DNA from: Nomia melanderi
Taxonomy: Eukaryota > Arthropoda > Insecta > Hymenoptera > Halictidae
NCBI RefSeq assembly: GCF_051020985.1
Contig: NC_135009.1
Location: forward strand, 11,292,606 to 11,356,605
Length of the DNA: 64,000 nt
Direction: 5' to 3'
Part shown: in pieces, positions 12,420-25,056 of the stretch
Numbering within the stretch: position 1 is the first letter of the stretch
Layout of the letters: each line of letters starts with the position of its first letter
Notes under the pieces: model-generated
Databases searched by the model: none
Seen by the model: the letters and a program-made list of their open reading frames with translations, nothing else
Told to the model about the DNA's origin: nothing
Translations under genes and position numbers: made by a program

Positions 12420-15384
12420 TTCGCGCTCCCGCGAGAAGCCCGCTTTTACACGTGTTAGTTACGACGTGCCGCAACTAACGACGTTACGCGTGTACGCAAC
12501 CACCGGGGACAGCCTTAAACCATAAAGGAGGACCCGTCCGTCCGTTCGACCGAGCACACCGTCCGTTCCTTTCGTCCGTGATACACGTGCGCGCCGGGGA
12601 TCACGGTGTGTATACTGCTTTACGACGGCGCTGCTTTAACGACGGTGGCGTGCGCGCGCGCTACCCACCGTCTGAATATTAAACGCGTTGCAAGCGATAT
12701 CGGCCTGGCCGAGGCCGAGAGCCTGGCCCCCGTGTAATCGGTCCCCGGGGGCCCCAGCGGCGACCAATAATTGGCGTTATCCGTCTGTTACTTTGTAACG
12801 GAATCGCCTCTCGCGAAATATGTTCGACCGTCTTTCGTTGGATGTCTCTTTTATAGGGAGATCGATGCGTCTCTTTGCCCTTATTGGTTACCCGGTTTTT
12901 TCACCCTCCGCCTCGTCGACAAGTACGCCTCTCCCGCTACCGCTTGTTAGTTCTATTTTCGTCGCGTTATTCTCAGCTCTCCGTTGCTCGTTGTTTCCGT
13001 TTATTACAGTTTTTACGGACCACTCGTCAATTTCTGTTTAACACGGTTACACTTGTAGACGTGCGTTCCTGAAGCGTCGCGTTAAACTTCGAGCGATTTA
13101 CGTGATTTTTCCTTTTTTCGTTGTACCCGATACCCTTAATGCCGGCGTATTTATCACCGATAAGGATCGTTAAACGGTAGAACGATTATCGCGGCACAAT
13201 ATCCGTTCCCGTTGCCTCGTCGTCCCGACGTTCCACTTTCTTCGAGCGATTCGATTTCGAGCGGCGGTCGCTCGGTTCGCGATAGATCGACGCCGCTGAG
13301 TATGTACGGAGAAAGTCGGTTAGCTAATTCTATTAACGACTCGGAGATAGGCCGGTTATCCAACCCGTGATTCCGAGGGTCATCGAGTTCCGATCGGTTT
13401 CAGGAATCCGCGGACGAAACACGACGATCCCCGTCCGCGGTCGACGCAGCCGCCCACCGGCCGTGTTCGTCAGGAACGCTCGATCAATCGTAATTAAATA
13501 AGCCGCGGAGCACAACGCGCGAATCTACGGGAACGTCGATCGTAAATCACCGGACGAGATGCAATTAACTCGTCCGTCGAGATACCGCCGATACGAGGAG
13601 AGGCCAGACCAGACCAGGCCACGTAGAGACACCGAATTATTAGCAAAAGCAATATCCAGCGCGGCTCGATTTCACCGTCGCAGACCCGTAATTGCGATTA
13701 ATTAACCGGTCGTGGCGGAAACGCCGCGGGCACCGAAGGAAATGAAATTCGAAAGTGGATGGGATCGTGACGAGCCGCGCGAGGATTGCGCAAACTCGAT
13801 GCATAATTAATTTCGGTGACGAAATTAGCGGACGATCGCCGATTGTCCACGCGGATCGGGTCTCTCCGATCGATGCCCCCCGTGGATCGCTGTTTAATTA
13901 CGCTCGCGGGAGAAGAAAGCGACGGGATGTTCGCCCGCGAGTGGTTCGACGAGTTGCAAACGTCGTTGGATTATCCTTAACGTTGACTATCGTGTGGAAC
14001 TGACGGTATTGTGTCTCTTGTAATAATGAATTATGGAAGAACATTAATCGAAATCTCAATTTTGGGTAGACCAAAAAAGATTTTTAAGTTTTCAAGTTTC
14101 AAAAATTGTTATTCTCAGTTTTAACTGTCAGTTTTTCGCTGGCCATTCGGGGATCTACAAAGAAAAGAATTTTTTGGAAAAATCCTGTTATAAATTACAC
14201 GATAATAACAATTAAACCAATTGTCGAAGCATCGGCAGCATTCTTTCACACCAGTCGTGGCACAGTTTTCGTGACGTCACTCTTTCCAACGGTTCATTGA
14301 ATCCAATCTTCTAAAAATGGGCGAACAAATTCTTCATTGCAATAAGTGCAATATTATTCTATGGATGATCTTGTATTATTAATATTATTAATCCATCCTT
14401 TCTTATTACTCTTTATTCTTCCTTTTATAATGTCCTCCTTCAACTTCTTTAATATTTCTCAAGAAGCACCGTCTTATTAACAAGTGATGTCAAATGTAAA
14501 ATTACATTTTCAGTTATTCGACAAGTAAATCTTTGCAGTCCAGCGACAAAAGCCGCGAAGTGTCGCAACGAACACGGTTACGATCAAAATCAACGATCTC
14601 TCTGCACGCGCGTTGCGCAACGGTGCAATTAGCCTCGATCCCGCGTAACGAGAAGATCGAGGAGCACCTCTTGGCGCTCGCAGCCGTTCGAAAAATCGTC
14701 CCGCGGTCTTATAACCGCGTCGTCGACGGCATTGTTCCTCGTCTTCGTCCGCAACCTTGTCCAGCGACGGTTTCGTATAAACGTCCAGCGGCCGTGTAAT
14801 AATTCAGGTGCGCCGGTAGAGCCGGCGGACGTCCAATTATTAATAATTACCTGTCGTTCGCATGGCGAAACGACAGCTAAATACTGGCTCGGTCGCGTAC
14901 GCGTCGACCGGCCGGCCGATAAATTAACATCGCGACGATAATCGTCAGCCCCTGACCGGCTTAGTTTCGTTAGCGCGCCGATGAAATAACTTGCGTTCAC
15001 GGTACGGACGTCCATTATCGCTTCTGGAATAATTGTCGATAAATTTCCGCGCGCGGGGCACCGGAACGACGGCACGCCGGATCACCGGGATGCTCGCCCA
15101 CGTACGCACCTCCGGCGGAAAGCCGGCCAATCGAGATCCGCGGATAAGTCCCCGCCGGGCCACGCTCGCCCTATCAACGGCGATTATCGCCGATTTATCC
15201 TGCCGCGGACCCGGCGAAATATCGCGGGACGAGAGCGTGGGCACACACGAAACTCGCCGCACAATGTTCTTTCGCGGAAATCGGACTTTAGCGCAGCCAG
15301 TAACGCTGTATTCTTCGAATGACCCCGAATTTCGACGAAGTTAACGACCGAACGAGTATTCGCCCATATTCGACGACAAATGCT

Positions 15385-15602
15385 TTAACCTCTTCGGGGC
15401 AGATTATTTTTCAGAACAGACAATCATGATCTTAGTTTCCCATTGACTGCAGTTTATTTTGCTCAAATTGGCACGAATCGAATGACGCAAAGACGGATGG
15501 AGGTAGTTATGAGAAACATTCGATGAAAACAAGTATCCTTTTGATGGACGTCAATGTTAGAATAAAAATACACATATGTTACAGTATCTTTGAAGAGGTT
15601 AA
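15385..15602. mobile_element. TTAA-flanked MITE candidate (piggyBac-like), 218 bp
   Basis: Perfect 11-bp inverted ends, TTAACCTCTTC at 15385-15395 and GAAGAGGTTAA at 15592-15602, bound an AT-rich segment in GC-rich DNA. TTAA at both ends followed by an end beginning with C is the layout of piggyBac-type insertions, which use TTAA as the duplicated target. There is no open frame for a transposase, so it would be non-autonomous. The family assignment is inferred from the TTAA and the inverted ends. Confidence 0.6.
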
Positions 15603-17517
15603 GTTATGATTTTGAATTCTGAATAGTTGACAATGAATTCTGATGAACTCGATATCTACGTCAAAGCAAGTCAGTATATAAAAATTCCTAAAACCGTGTA
15701 CGCAACGGTCTTCAGACGATTAATCGTCGGAACGCGCGTTGATCCGAATACTCATCCATTGCGACGCCTTGACCGCAGAATTTCTGACCGACGACTATTC
15801 GTATTGTAAAAACGAATGCTGAGATAATATAGATCATTGTCAGGTCGTTGTTTTCCTCAAACGAATTCATCGGAACAGGCAATACTCATTTATTCGATCT
15901 ACACGCGTCTACGCGTAAATCGAATAAATTTTCGACGAGCGATCCGATGGAATTCGCGTAACAAACTCTGGTCCACTTATCTTCTATTAGAGAACTTCCT
16001 CGGATAGTTATCCAACCGTAAGCCATGTTAAATGCCACTTTATAGGTAGCCGGGCGTTCCCTCGCGGAATAAGTGTTAACGACTTCGCGTTTCTCCCCGT
16101 ATTAAAATAGTACAAGCGATCCTGTACTATGAAACTCTGGAAACTCTTTCGGTGTCTATTACACGTTCAATTTGTACCCGGACAAGATTTATTACTCCGC
16201 CGGACGGAGATGGGCGCGCGCGCGCGTGCGAGACAGTTAAAACGGCGAACGGTCTCCGCGGAATCGTAGAACGGTGTCAATACTTAGAAGGCTCGCGAGG
16301 CGGCGGGCTTGGTTTAACAGCGGGCCCGAGCCCGCTGGAATGCAAAACCGCGATGCAATAATCGTCGTTTAACTACCGAGCGAGCGCGGCAATTATTTCA
16401 ATAATTCGGGGTCGCGTAAAGGTCCACCGTAATCGTTTATACCCGATACCCTCCTCTCTCCTCGTTGCGAGCGAAGTCTGAGTTAAGCCCCCTACACACG
16501 TCGAGGCGTGTATCGCTGCATCGACTTAAGCTTCGTGAACCCTGCATTAGCGTCTATTAGCTTCAGCGCCGATTCTGCTATTATCAATGATAGGGACATT
16601 CATTGTAAGGAATAAGGAATTAACAGCTGAGGAGAAACGAAGCATTTAGTACGGTGTTTAGTCTACTGTTCGTAGAAAAATTGATGTTCGTTCATTTGAA
16701 TCTTCTAAATTAGAAGTTCGAAAAGGAATTGAGATAGTAATTCGTGTAACGGTATCAATGAAAATCGACGGAAACGTTTACCAAATAATGTTTATAAACT
16801 TCGATATGCGTCAAGTTGACTCGTTCAGTAGTCCTAGTGCTAAAATTACCAAAGACGAATTTTATGATCATAGACATGATCTGATTATCTATCGAGTAAA
16901 ATTCGTCCGAGAATTGTAAGTTCTCGGCAAGCTTTAAACCAACTACACACGTCGCAAAAGCTAGACACCTATGCAAGCATCGTAACATGTTCGAACGTGT
17001 GCAGTGGGCTTTACGCTCGCACGTTTATCCATCGTAAAGTTAATGTCCGCGAAAAGTGGCCGACACCGGGTTGCCCAATCGTTTCCCGCGGACAATGGCT
17101 CGTTACGCGGCTCCTTTTTTCCAACCGTTTCTTTCCGACTCTCGGGCAACGAGAGATTCGGCGCGACTCCGCCGGGCGAGCTCTATTATTTCACGGCGAG
17201 TGCCGGTAATTGGGTATGACCATTTTCGTGACTAATTGACGGCCTGTCCCGGCCAATCGTTCGGGCGTTTTCGAGGTCGTCCTAGGTTGGTCCGTGGAGC
17301 AGTGCATTGGCGGCGCGTTTATGGTAATCGTTCGCGTTAAAATCGACGCGGGCCCACGCGCGACCGTCTCGGGGAGGAAGAACCCGCGCTGCCTGCTGTC
17401 CCGCCGTAATTATTCCTCGTAGAAGTAACGTTATGATCATCCGACGACCGGGAACACATCGTAATTACTCCATTTGCAAGAAAATAATGCTGTCAATTAT
17501 CGTCTCTGTGCATGCGT

Positions 17518-17531
17518 GCGCGCGCGCGCGC
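17518..17531. repeat. (GC)7 run
   Basis: Uninterrupted alternating GC; a similar shorter run lies at 16214-16226. Such tracts can adopt Z-form DNA, but no role is implied here. Confidence 0.85.
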
Positions 17532-18700
17532 TCGTTCGCTTTTCGCTCGATACACCGGCGCTCGAGTTTTTCCGTGTTCCTTTTTCCACGGGCCGCGACT
17601 CGATACAGATCGATGATCTCGAGGTGCCCAGGCCGAGTCCGTCGAGGACGGACCAAGGTTAAGATGATTACCCGTACCGTTTTATTACGCGCATCGACCG
17701 TCCCAGCAACACTTTAGTCGGCCTGCAATTGATTAGCACGATAATTCCGTAATCTCGCCGATTCCCCGAGCTTTCTGCGAGGGAGAACGCAGGTTAGCCG
17801 GCGATCTAACGCCCCGCGACTCGACGTTGCCCAACGAAGTTCTAACAAAGTAGACTAATAGTGATCTTCCTTAAACGCGCGAAGCAATTTCGCGCGGAAT
17901 CGATTAGCTCGCGCGGCCCGCAAACTACGGCTAACAGCTTTCGTTACGTTATTTATGGCGAAGCCGGCGATTGCAACGCCCGCGATTTATGCATCCGCAG
18001 CGTTGGTGAGCGGTCGGACGGGCTTCGGCAATTTTCCTTCGCTTCGGCACCTTCTTCCGATTAAAATATCCCCTCGTTCAGGGAAAAATACCGGCGTGCC
18101 GCGCCGTTTCAACCGGTTCCCCGAACACCGGCGAGAGAAGAAAAATCACCTGGGCATGTGGACCGATCTCTTTTTACGGAGACACGATTCGCCGGCGCGG
18201 CGATTAATTAAATTTACTACAATGTCGTGGATACACAGTTAATTAAAATGTTCCCTCCCCATTTTTTCAGCTGGCGAGCCGGTAACTCGATAAAGATTCA
18301 CGGTTTGGTAATAACGTTTAAGTATAATGCGAGGGTTCGTTAGAATCTCGATTAAATCACCCCGCTGATCGACGACCATTCTGCACCTTCTCCTCGAGCG
18401 GCCATTTTTTCCCTCGCTAATCATAATCTCCTCGACGCGTCTCGTTATACCGCAACAATGTGTTCGCCAAGCGGATCGCCGTGCCTCCTGTGCAACATGT
18501 CCGATGCAACCGCTGCGCAGTGATCTAAATTCTCCGATTCCCAAGAGCGAGTTCTAAAATTATTTCTTTTTCCATCGTTCTTTACGCATAGGAATATGTC
18601 ATCCGGACGATAGCAGAACATACAAAATATAATAACAAATAATCAACGATCACTCTCGACATCGTTTATCTCTGCAACGAGAGAGTGAGATAACATTACA

Positions 18701-18738
18701 GAAAACGTTGAAAATTCTCGCGGCAGTGAACGCGTCGG
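18701..18738. mobile_element. Terminal fragment of the CGCGGCAGTC TTAA family
   Basis: Contains AACGTTGAAAATTCTCGCGG continuing into CAGTGAACGCG, closely matching the right end of the element at 29718. The terminal TTAA is changed to TCGG. An AT-rich stretch back to about 18545, with a CACTCTC / GAGAGTG inverted pair at 18651 and 18681, is probably the rest of the element, but the far end is not defined. Confidence 0.4.
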
Positions 18739-19437
18739 CGCTGATCTACGCCACGGTCGAAAGCGACCGCGGGGATCGTAATTTAATTGCATTCTTGCCG
18801 GAGCAACGACGCGTTCGATCCGATTGGATCGTGTGTCGGTTCGATCGGCGAACGGTTAGCGGATCGTGAGACAGGATCCGGGGCCGCCTCTGCTTGGATC
18901 GGCCGGACACCGCGCGTCGACCTTGATAATAATTCCGAGGAATAAGAGAGGAATGCGCTCGCCCTCGCCGCGCGGGTTAGAAGAACACGGGATGCCCTCG
19001 AAGTGCTCGCCGCGTCGCTGCGGGTCTTCATCCATCGCCGCAGCTTCAGCTCCTCCGATTCGGGCTCGCCTTTTTCCCGCGACCCGGCGACGATTCCTTG
19101 AATTCGAGGAACTGGTCCGACGACAATTTGTTATCCAGCGGATCGACCCGCCTCGGATCGATCGCTAATAACCCGGACCCCTTCGGTTCTTTCCGTTCCT
19201 TCTTACCACGCGTTACGTGACCGTGGACGGGACAGAACGGGCAAAAGGGGTGGAAACGGTCGGCCGTGGAAAATCTAAGCGGAGAAGAAAGGAAGGCGGA
19301 CGCACGCGGAGGAGGAAGTCGCTCGTACGTGGCCGGTCGCTTTCAGGAAACAGGTTGTCAGCCGTGTTTTTTAATCGCCACGGCAGACGGACGACAAAAG
19401 CGACGGAACACGCGCCTGACCGACAGGAATGCTGACT

Positions 19438-19737
19438 TGTCCCTAGCGACGGGCTACCGATGCTCGGAATCGTTCCGGATATGGACGCGTGGCGAAAAAT
19501 TCAAATAATTTTCAATAGAATGTCCTGTAAGTTTCTCATGTCACGGAATCTTGAATTGAAAATTCGAGACCCTCGAATTTAACATTCTGTCTCCGGCGAC
19601 AGGCTACCGAAGCTTGGAAACCTTCCGGCTATGTAGCTGTGACGAAAAATTTGAATAACTTTGAATAGGATCCGATACCCTCTAATTCTTTCCTGTCGTA
19701 AAATCTTGAATTCGAGGTTTCGAGCGTCGAATCTCGA
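19438..19737. repeat. 150-bp tandem duplication
   Basis: Two adjacent diverged copies with a 150-bp period. Copy 1 starts TGTCCCTAGCGACGGGCTAC at 19438 and copy 2 starts TGTCTCCGGCGACAGGCTAC at 19588. Further shared blocks keep the same spacing, for example CGAAAAATTCAAATAA / CGAAAAATTTGAATAA and AATCTTGAATT in both. Non-coding; no function seen. Confidence 0.75.
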
Positions 19738-22700
19738 ACTGAACGCTTCAACGTTTCAAGATTCTAAGGAGTTTCGGGGATTAGAGGACACGGAATCCCA
19801 TCGTTTCACCCTCGGGAACATCGGATCGCTTCGAAACTGGAATTGAAACGCCCACCGCTACTTACCCCGTTGCATTTGCATGCAACACGCCCGGTCCCCT
19901 CCCCGCCGCCGACGCACAAACATCCTCGGCCGTTCTGCGGCCGTCGCTGCGTCCAACGACGTCTTGCATTCTTCCCTTCGTTCTTTTTAATCTGCCCTCG
20001 CGCAGGCGCATCGCTTAATTAATTTGAAAGACCTTCGACGAAACGACACCGCGCCTATCTCGCCGTTTTATTCTCGTCGCGTTGCACGCCGACGTAGCCC
20101 GCGAATGACACAATTTATGGCGAAGCGTAAATCCCGCGCGCATCGCTCGTTTTCCCTGTCGCGGAGAGAGGCGCGTACCCGGCGTCACGTCACGCCCGTT
20201 TCGTTCGTCTCCCGAGCGGGTACGCGTCCCCTATATTATCGCGTTTATCGGCCATCAAATCGTCCCTCGTGCGCGCCGGCTACGAGGCGGCCAGGCAAAA
20301 ATTACGGCTGATCCGGCTCGCGGGATTGCCGGCCGGGGCGCGCGGGACACGGGAACGAGGATGGCCGCGACTTTGTGCGACTCTGTTGCGCCGGATTGTC
20401 GATTACCCCGCCGCGTGTTACTTGATCGACCGTATTATCGTCGCCGGCGCTGTCGCCCGCGGCCGCGCGACGGACAGATCATCGAAAATAGGGAAAAACG
20501 AGAGAAGGGAATCTCGGAGTCGCGCGACCTTCGCCGTCCCGGCGTATCATTATCAGGAGGCAGAAGCCGTCAAGGACTTCTCATCCCCATTAACAATCCC
20601 CTTGACATCTTCCTCTCCGAAAGAATACGGCTCGCCGCGCCGCACCGCGCCGCGCCGTTCCCTTCACCGGCGGGTTCGAGCGAAATCTTCGATCGTGGAA
20701 GAAGATTAGTTCGTATCCGAGGCAAGTCTTAATTTCCCGCCACTAAAAGATACACGGTCCCAAGGTTCGAGCACCGGGGGGACTGGTAACGTTCGTCCTA
20801 TGGACTTACGTCAGGACTTTACGCGATGCCCATCGACGAGACCGCGAGATCGTTTATCATCCGCGCGAGGCATCGCTCGACGCGGCCTGTTGCGTATGCA
20901 TCAGCTAGCATCCGAGAGGCGGCCCCGCACCGTTAGCTTTTTACGCTTTTAATTACCTAGCGCGCCGATGCTGCGGAAAGGTGTTTCATCCGAGATTTCC
21001 CATTGGTCCCCGATGAGAAACCCGATGTCGAGAGCTTGAAAGTTAGAGGACGACGGGGTAAAGGGGACGCCACTCGAAAATGTCTTTATAAGAAGTCCGC
21101 CCGAGGGCCTCGCTCGAGGGGGCACAATGTAACCGAATCAATTAGACGTTAAAGTATTAGCACGCATCCGCAAAGAGTCTACCTCTCTTCCTTCCCTCTG
21201 CCTTTCACGAAATTATCTGGCAGCCCCTGCGGGCGAAGCGCATATTACCGCCGCACGACCGGTGCACCTCGTAAATCACTCGTCGTTCCGCAACACACAC
21301 GCCACGCCGCAGAAGAGAAACAATGAGCGGTTGCTCCACCGCAGATACATTCGCACGCAGGTGCGTACGAACCCGAGGGTTCTTGATTCCCTTGCGCAAG
21401 CAATCGCGAATAGTCTCGCCGGCTATCCTCAATTTTACTCTCCTCCGATCCCGGTCGAATGAGATTCCCGGCGGCGCGTTCCGAGCAGACAACCTATCCG
21501 AGTGACCTTTCGCTTCCGACGCGGCCCGGAAAAATCGGATCTTTGCGAAACTGCGGACGATTTCTCGGCGTGCCGTTTCGAGGATGAGGTAAACGACGGT
21601 AAACGATTCTTTTGAAACGTTCCAAGCGAGACGAGCGACTCGGTTTTTCCAGGATTAATACCTTCGACTCGACGCAGACACGTTCGAGTCTGAAATTCAC
21701 TTGTCGTTTAAATGGACATTCGAATAGAAACGCTTCGAACGAAAACCGCTTTCTAATTTCCACGCGATTCTCGAAAGATCAGAGAAAGATCAATCTGCAA
21801 TTGAAAATTGCAACGAGATACGCGCGGCCAACAAAGCGATAGGAACTCCGCGCGGCACGGGGAGCTGATATGACCGGGTACCGGAGTGCCGCGGACACCC
21901 ACGTGTGACAAGTCATCGCATAATCTACCGGACATTTAGCGTAGGCTGGATACTAGCCGCGGTGGCTACAGGTGGCTTCGATAGGCAGGTGAAATTTCAT
22001 AGCGAGTAACGCGATTAAACGCGGCGGTCCGCGCCGAAGAAAAGTTTCAATTACGCCGCCCCCCGGGGAAAGCATAGAGAATCGGAGTGACCGGCAGGGA
22101 ATTACGGGAACCGCTCCAACGATCCGACTCGCGGCGCGCATCGCGAGATTTTTGAAAGTATCGCTGTCCAGTCCCGTCACAAACGAGCAACTAACTTAGC
22201 AATGGCTTTAACATTGCGCAAACCGACATTAGGATTCTCCCAGTCGATTTCATCCGCGCGAAACTCAATCCGCATCCAATCAACTATTCCCGCGATTCTA
22301 ACTTAACATCGACGTTTCGATTGATCGATCGATTTCGAGGTTCCAATCAAGTAAGAACTCAGATACTCGCAGAGATTGCGATCAAATTTCCTCGCCTCGC
22401 GAGAAACTTCGCGACGAACAAAGATCGCCGAGCGTAGAAACGCGACGGAACAGAATCCTTCGATCTGTTTCTGCCCTCGCGCCGTTCGCACTTTAAACGA
22501 TGCAATATAGTTGACGATGCAATCGCGAGGGCAATTTCCTTTTGTCTCGGTTGAACGTTCCGTTTGCTTTCGAGATTAAAGCTGGACAATTACGAGCGAA
22601 CCCGGATACTTCAGCCGGTAACGAAGTAACGAGATCGCCGACGAATTCGCGCAGGAAACGGAGCCGTCCATTAAGCCGCGTATCCACGTCGGAACCGTAT

Positions 22701-23353
22701 TTACCGAGGGACCGATCCTCGGATGGGGGTAGACGGAACGACTGACTCTTCTTCCGAGCCTAGGCTGCGTGACTTACAAGCCCCGAGTCTATATTTCAAC
22801 GGGCGTTAAAGTCGAGGTCGATTCCATCCGGAGCCGGGAAGCTCGGTTCGAAGCTCCGATCATTACGCCCGTTATAAGCTGTCACATAGCTCATCTCACG
22901 CACAAGGCAACACCACCAGACGCGACCGACGCTTTTGCCACTTTTTTTTCCTTTCCTCTCTTTCCTCCTCTATTTTGCAATCAGCCCCGCATCGCGCCAC
23001 GATGGGCCCAAGTTAAGCGAGAATCGCTTTCGATCCTCCTCAACCTGTTAAGGACCTTTTACGGCCCGGCTTCCACACTCTTTGGAGTGTAAATCGTTTT
23101 CTAGTATTAGCGCTCGGTCGGCTATCCCCTCCTCGCGAGAGACAGAGTGCGAGCCAGCGACGGAACGTTCGGATCGATTTCGAGAGTCTCGATGAAAATT
23201 GGTTGGTCGATTGAAGAGAGACCTGACGCGTTGAATGGTAAAGGAATATTCGACGTGATCCGATTAATAAGTAGCTAAGCATGATTATCCGATGAATAGA
23301 AAGTAACTATCTGTAGATGAACAGCCTAATGCCTTAAATGGAATACATCTTTC

Positions 23354-23600
23354 TTAACCCCTTGATCTACAATATAGTGTAGGACTCGTGACAGAAGTTT
23401 CAGACTGGATTCCGGAAACGAAGTGTGATTTATTTGTTTGACATGTAAATGAAGTATTACCTTTCTATTATCCATCGTTAACCTTTGGAGTAAACGTAGG
23501 CATAGTAAGCATCGAAGTTTGTTCTTTTCCTAATAGATTAATAATGATAGAGTATTGCATCGATCATGGCTAAGAAATAAATCATAGGGCAAGGGTTTAA
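23354..23600. mobile_element. TTAA-flanked MITE candidate (piggyBac-like), 247 bp
   Basis: TTAA at 23354-23357 and 23597-23600 flank an AT-rich 239-bp segment. The inward ends are related inverted repeats: CCCCTTGATCTACAAT on the left and, read from the right end inward, ACCCTTGCCCTATGAT (11 of 16 identical, sharing CCCTTG, CTA and AT). No coding capacity. The CCCTTG end recurs near 32358-32371 (a degenerate copy with TCAA for TTAA) and at 59259. Confidence 0.6.
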
Positions 23601-24883
23601 CGAAATAAAGTGAAATATAATAATGTTATGTTAGATATTTCATAGATCTTTTAAATAGAACTCCTGGCGAACAAACAGTAAAATTATATCCAAACGTAAG
23701 GTCACGTAATTTCTTCGTAATCACCGAAGACACGATCGCGATGGAAATTCAATGCCGATCCGAAACCCAGTGTCTTCGACTGGCGATCGCCTCGAGTGTC
23801 GTCGAATGATCACGTTCTCAACGATTGGAACGAAACTATCGAGAACCGCGTAAGTAACGTTCCATTGAACGCGGTTGATCGGCAGGTGATCAAGGGATCG
23901 ACGTGCTTTTGTCCGTTCTCGCGGCGGCGGGAACTTTAAAGGTTAACCGAAGATGATGTTCCCCGTACACCATTGCGTCACCGGCACCCGCGAGCTACGG
24001 CACTTTCACTCGGCACGAACAGACGTCCCGTGGAAGAGAGTAAAAAGCCACGGCAACGGTTGCGGCCAACCGCGGCTAAGGTCGATCGACTTCGATTTCC
24101 CGGCTCGCCTCGATCCCTACGGACGAATGCGTCCGGGAAAAGGCGGCCCGCCAGGAAAACCTCAACGATTCAGCGTAATTGGAATCCGGGATGCGGTTCG
24201 ATCGCCGATTAGACGCCGAAGATGTTTCCGATAAACGAGCTCTACGCTCCGCGATGCATGTACGGACAATTTCGCCGTAGATTAGCGGCAAAAGTGAAAA
24301 TTATTATGGCTATCAGAGCTAAGCACCAGGCAGGTACACGCGTGTATCGTGTGTTCCTGAAATTGTAGTACGATCGGGGGAGAAAGTGAATTTACCTGTG
24401 AAAATGAGCCAAAAACGTCGAACAAAATCTTCTAATGGGAGACTTCATTTCCTTGATACACGAAGTCGAAAGTTAATGCGACGCACGTTCGTTGATGCTT
24501 GTAAGAAATGATGGATCACTAATGCATTAGTCAATTTCTATTGAATAGCACAAGTGTCCAATCTATCAAACGCGATTACTTCAAGCATTAAGTATTATAC
24601 AAAAATACGTTATTCTATATTCTCTGCTCAGTTTTTCAGAGTAATTCTGTTCCCAGTGGGACCGTGACTTCGGCGACACCCCGTATACGAGTGCATCATC
24701 TTTTCCTTGGTGGATGGTATCAATTTCTGTATCGATCTCGCTTAATATCGCGACGGATCCGCGAGGAACGGATTTCCACGGGCCGGATGCTTCTTCTAAG
24801 CGGGCATGGTTAATCGGCCGAGTAATCCTATCGATTACAACGTAATATCTTGTCTCTATTTCATGTAGCCATTAATAACTCAC

Positions 24884-25056
24884 CGGTAGAAGAAGCAACG
24901 TGGACGGCGAGTGCCTGGCAGCGGCCTGCCTCAGAGCGAGGAAGTGCAGTAGGGGGTCCTCGGCCGTTCTCAGCTCGTCCAGAATCCGCTTGGCCTCTCC
25001 GTAGCTTTCCAGGTATTCCCAGTAAGAGTTCCAAAACGAGCCGGGGAATAAGTCAC
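24884..25056 (-). CDS. RhoGEF gene, coding exon D (DH domain, start of conserved region 3)
   Basis: 173-nt exon with acceptor gcgctgtcggcag and donor GTGAGT, entering in phase 1 and leaving in phase 0. It encodes residues 141-198. GDLFPGSFWNSYWEYLESYG matches the DH pattern G-D-x-F then x-x-Y-x-x-Y, here with Trp and Tyr in a modified form. The helix AKRILDELRTAEDPLLHFLAL and then LRQAAARHSPSTLLLLP correspond to the run into conserved region 3. Family members normally continue with Val-Gln-Arg-(Ile/Val)-x-(Arg/Lys)-Tyr, so the exon boundary cuts the best conserved motif of the domain. The rest of CR3 and the usual PH domain should be in exons at lower coordinates; I searched for a Gln-Arg exon start and did not find one here. 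Confidence 0.87.

Larger units (their letters stand above)
1..24883. other. Downstream intronic or intergenic DNA, no supported gene
   Basis: Everything downstream of exon D on the gene's strand. Most or all is probably the next intron, since the DH domain is incomplete. I see no supported exon. Contents: a 16-bp tandem array at 2376-2552, a CT-rich run near 5822, a CG run near 17518, a CGAG run near 12400, a 150-bp tandem duplication at 19438-19737, MITE candidates at 15385-15602 and 23354-23600, and a TTAA-family end near 18701. The sequence alternates between CpG-rich blocks and AT-rich patches such as 8430-8950, 13980-14530 and 23280-23700. Confidence 0.6.
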
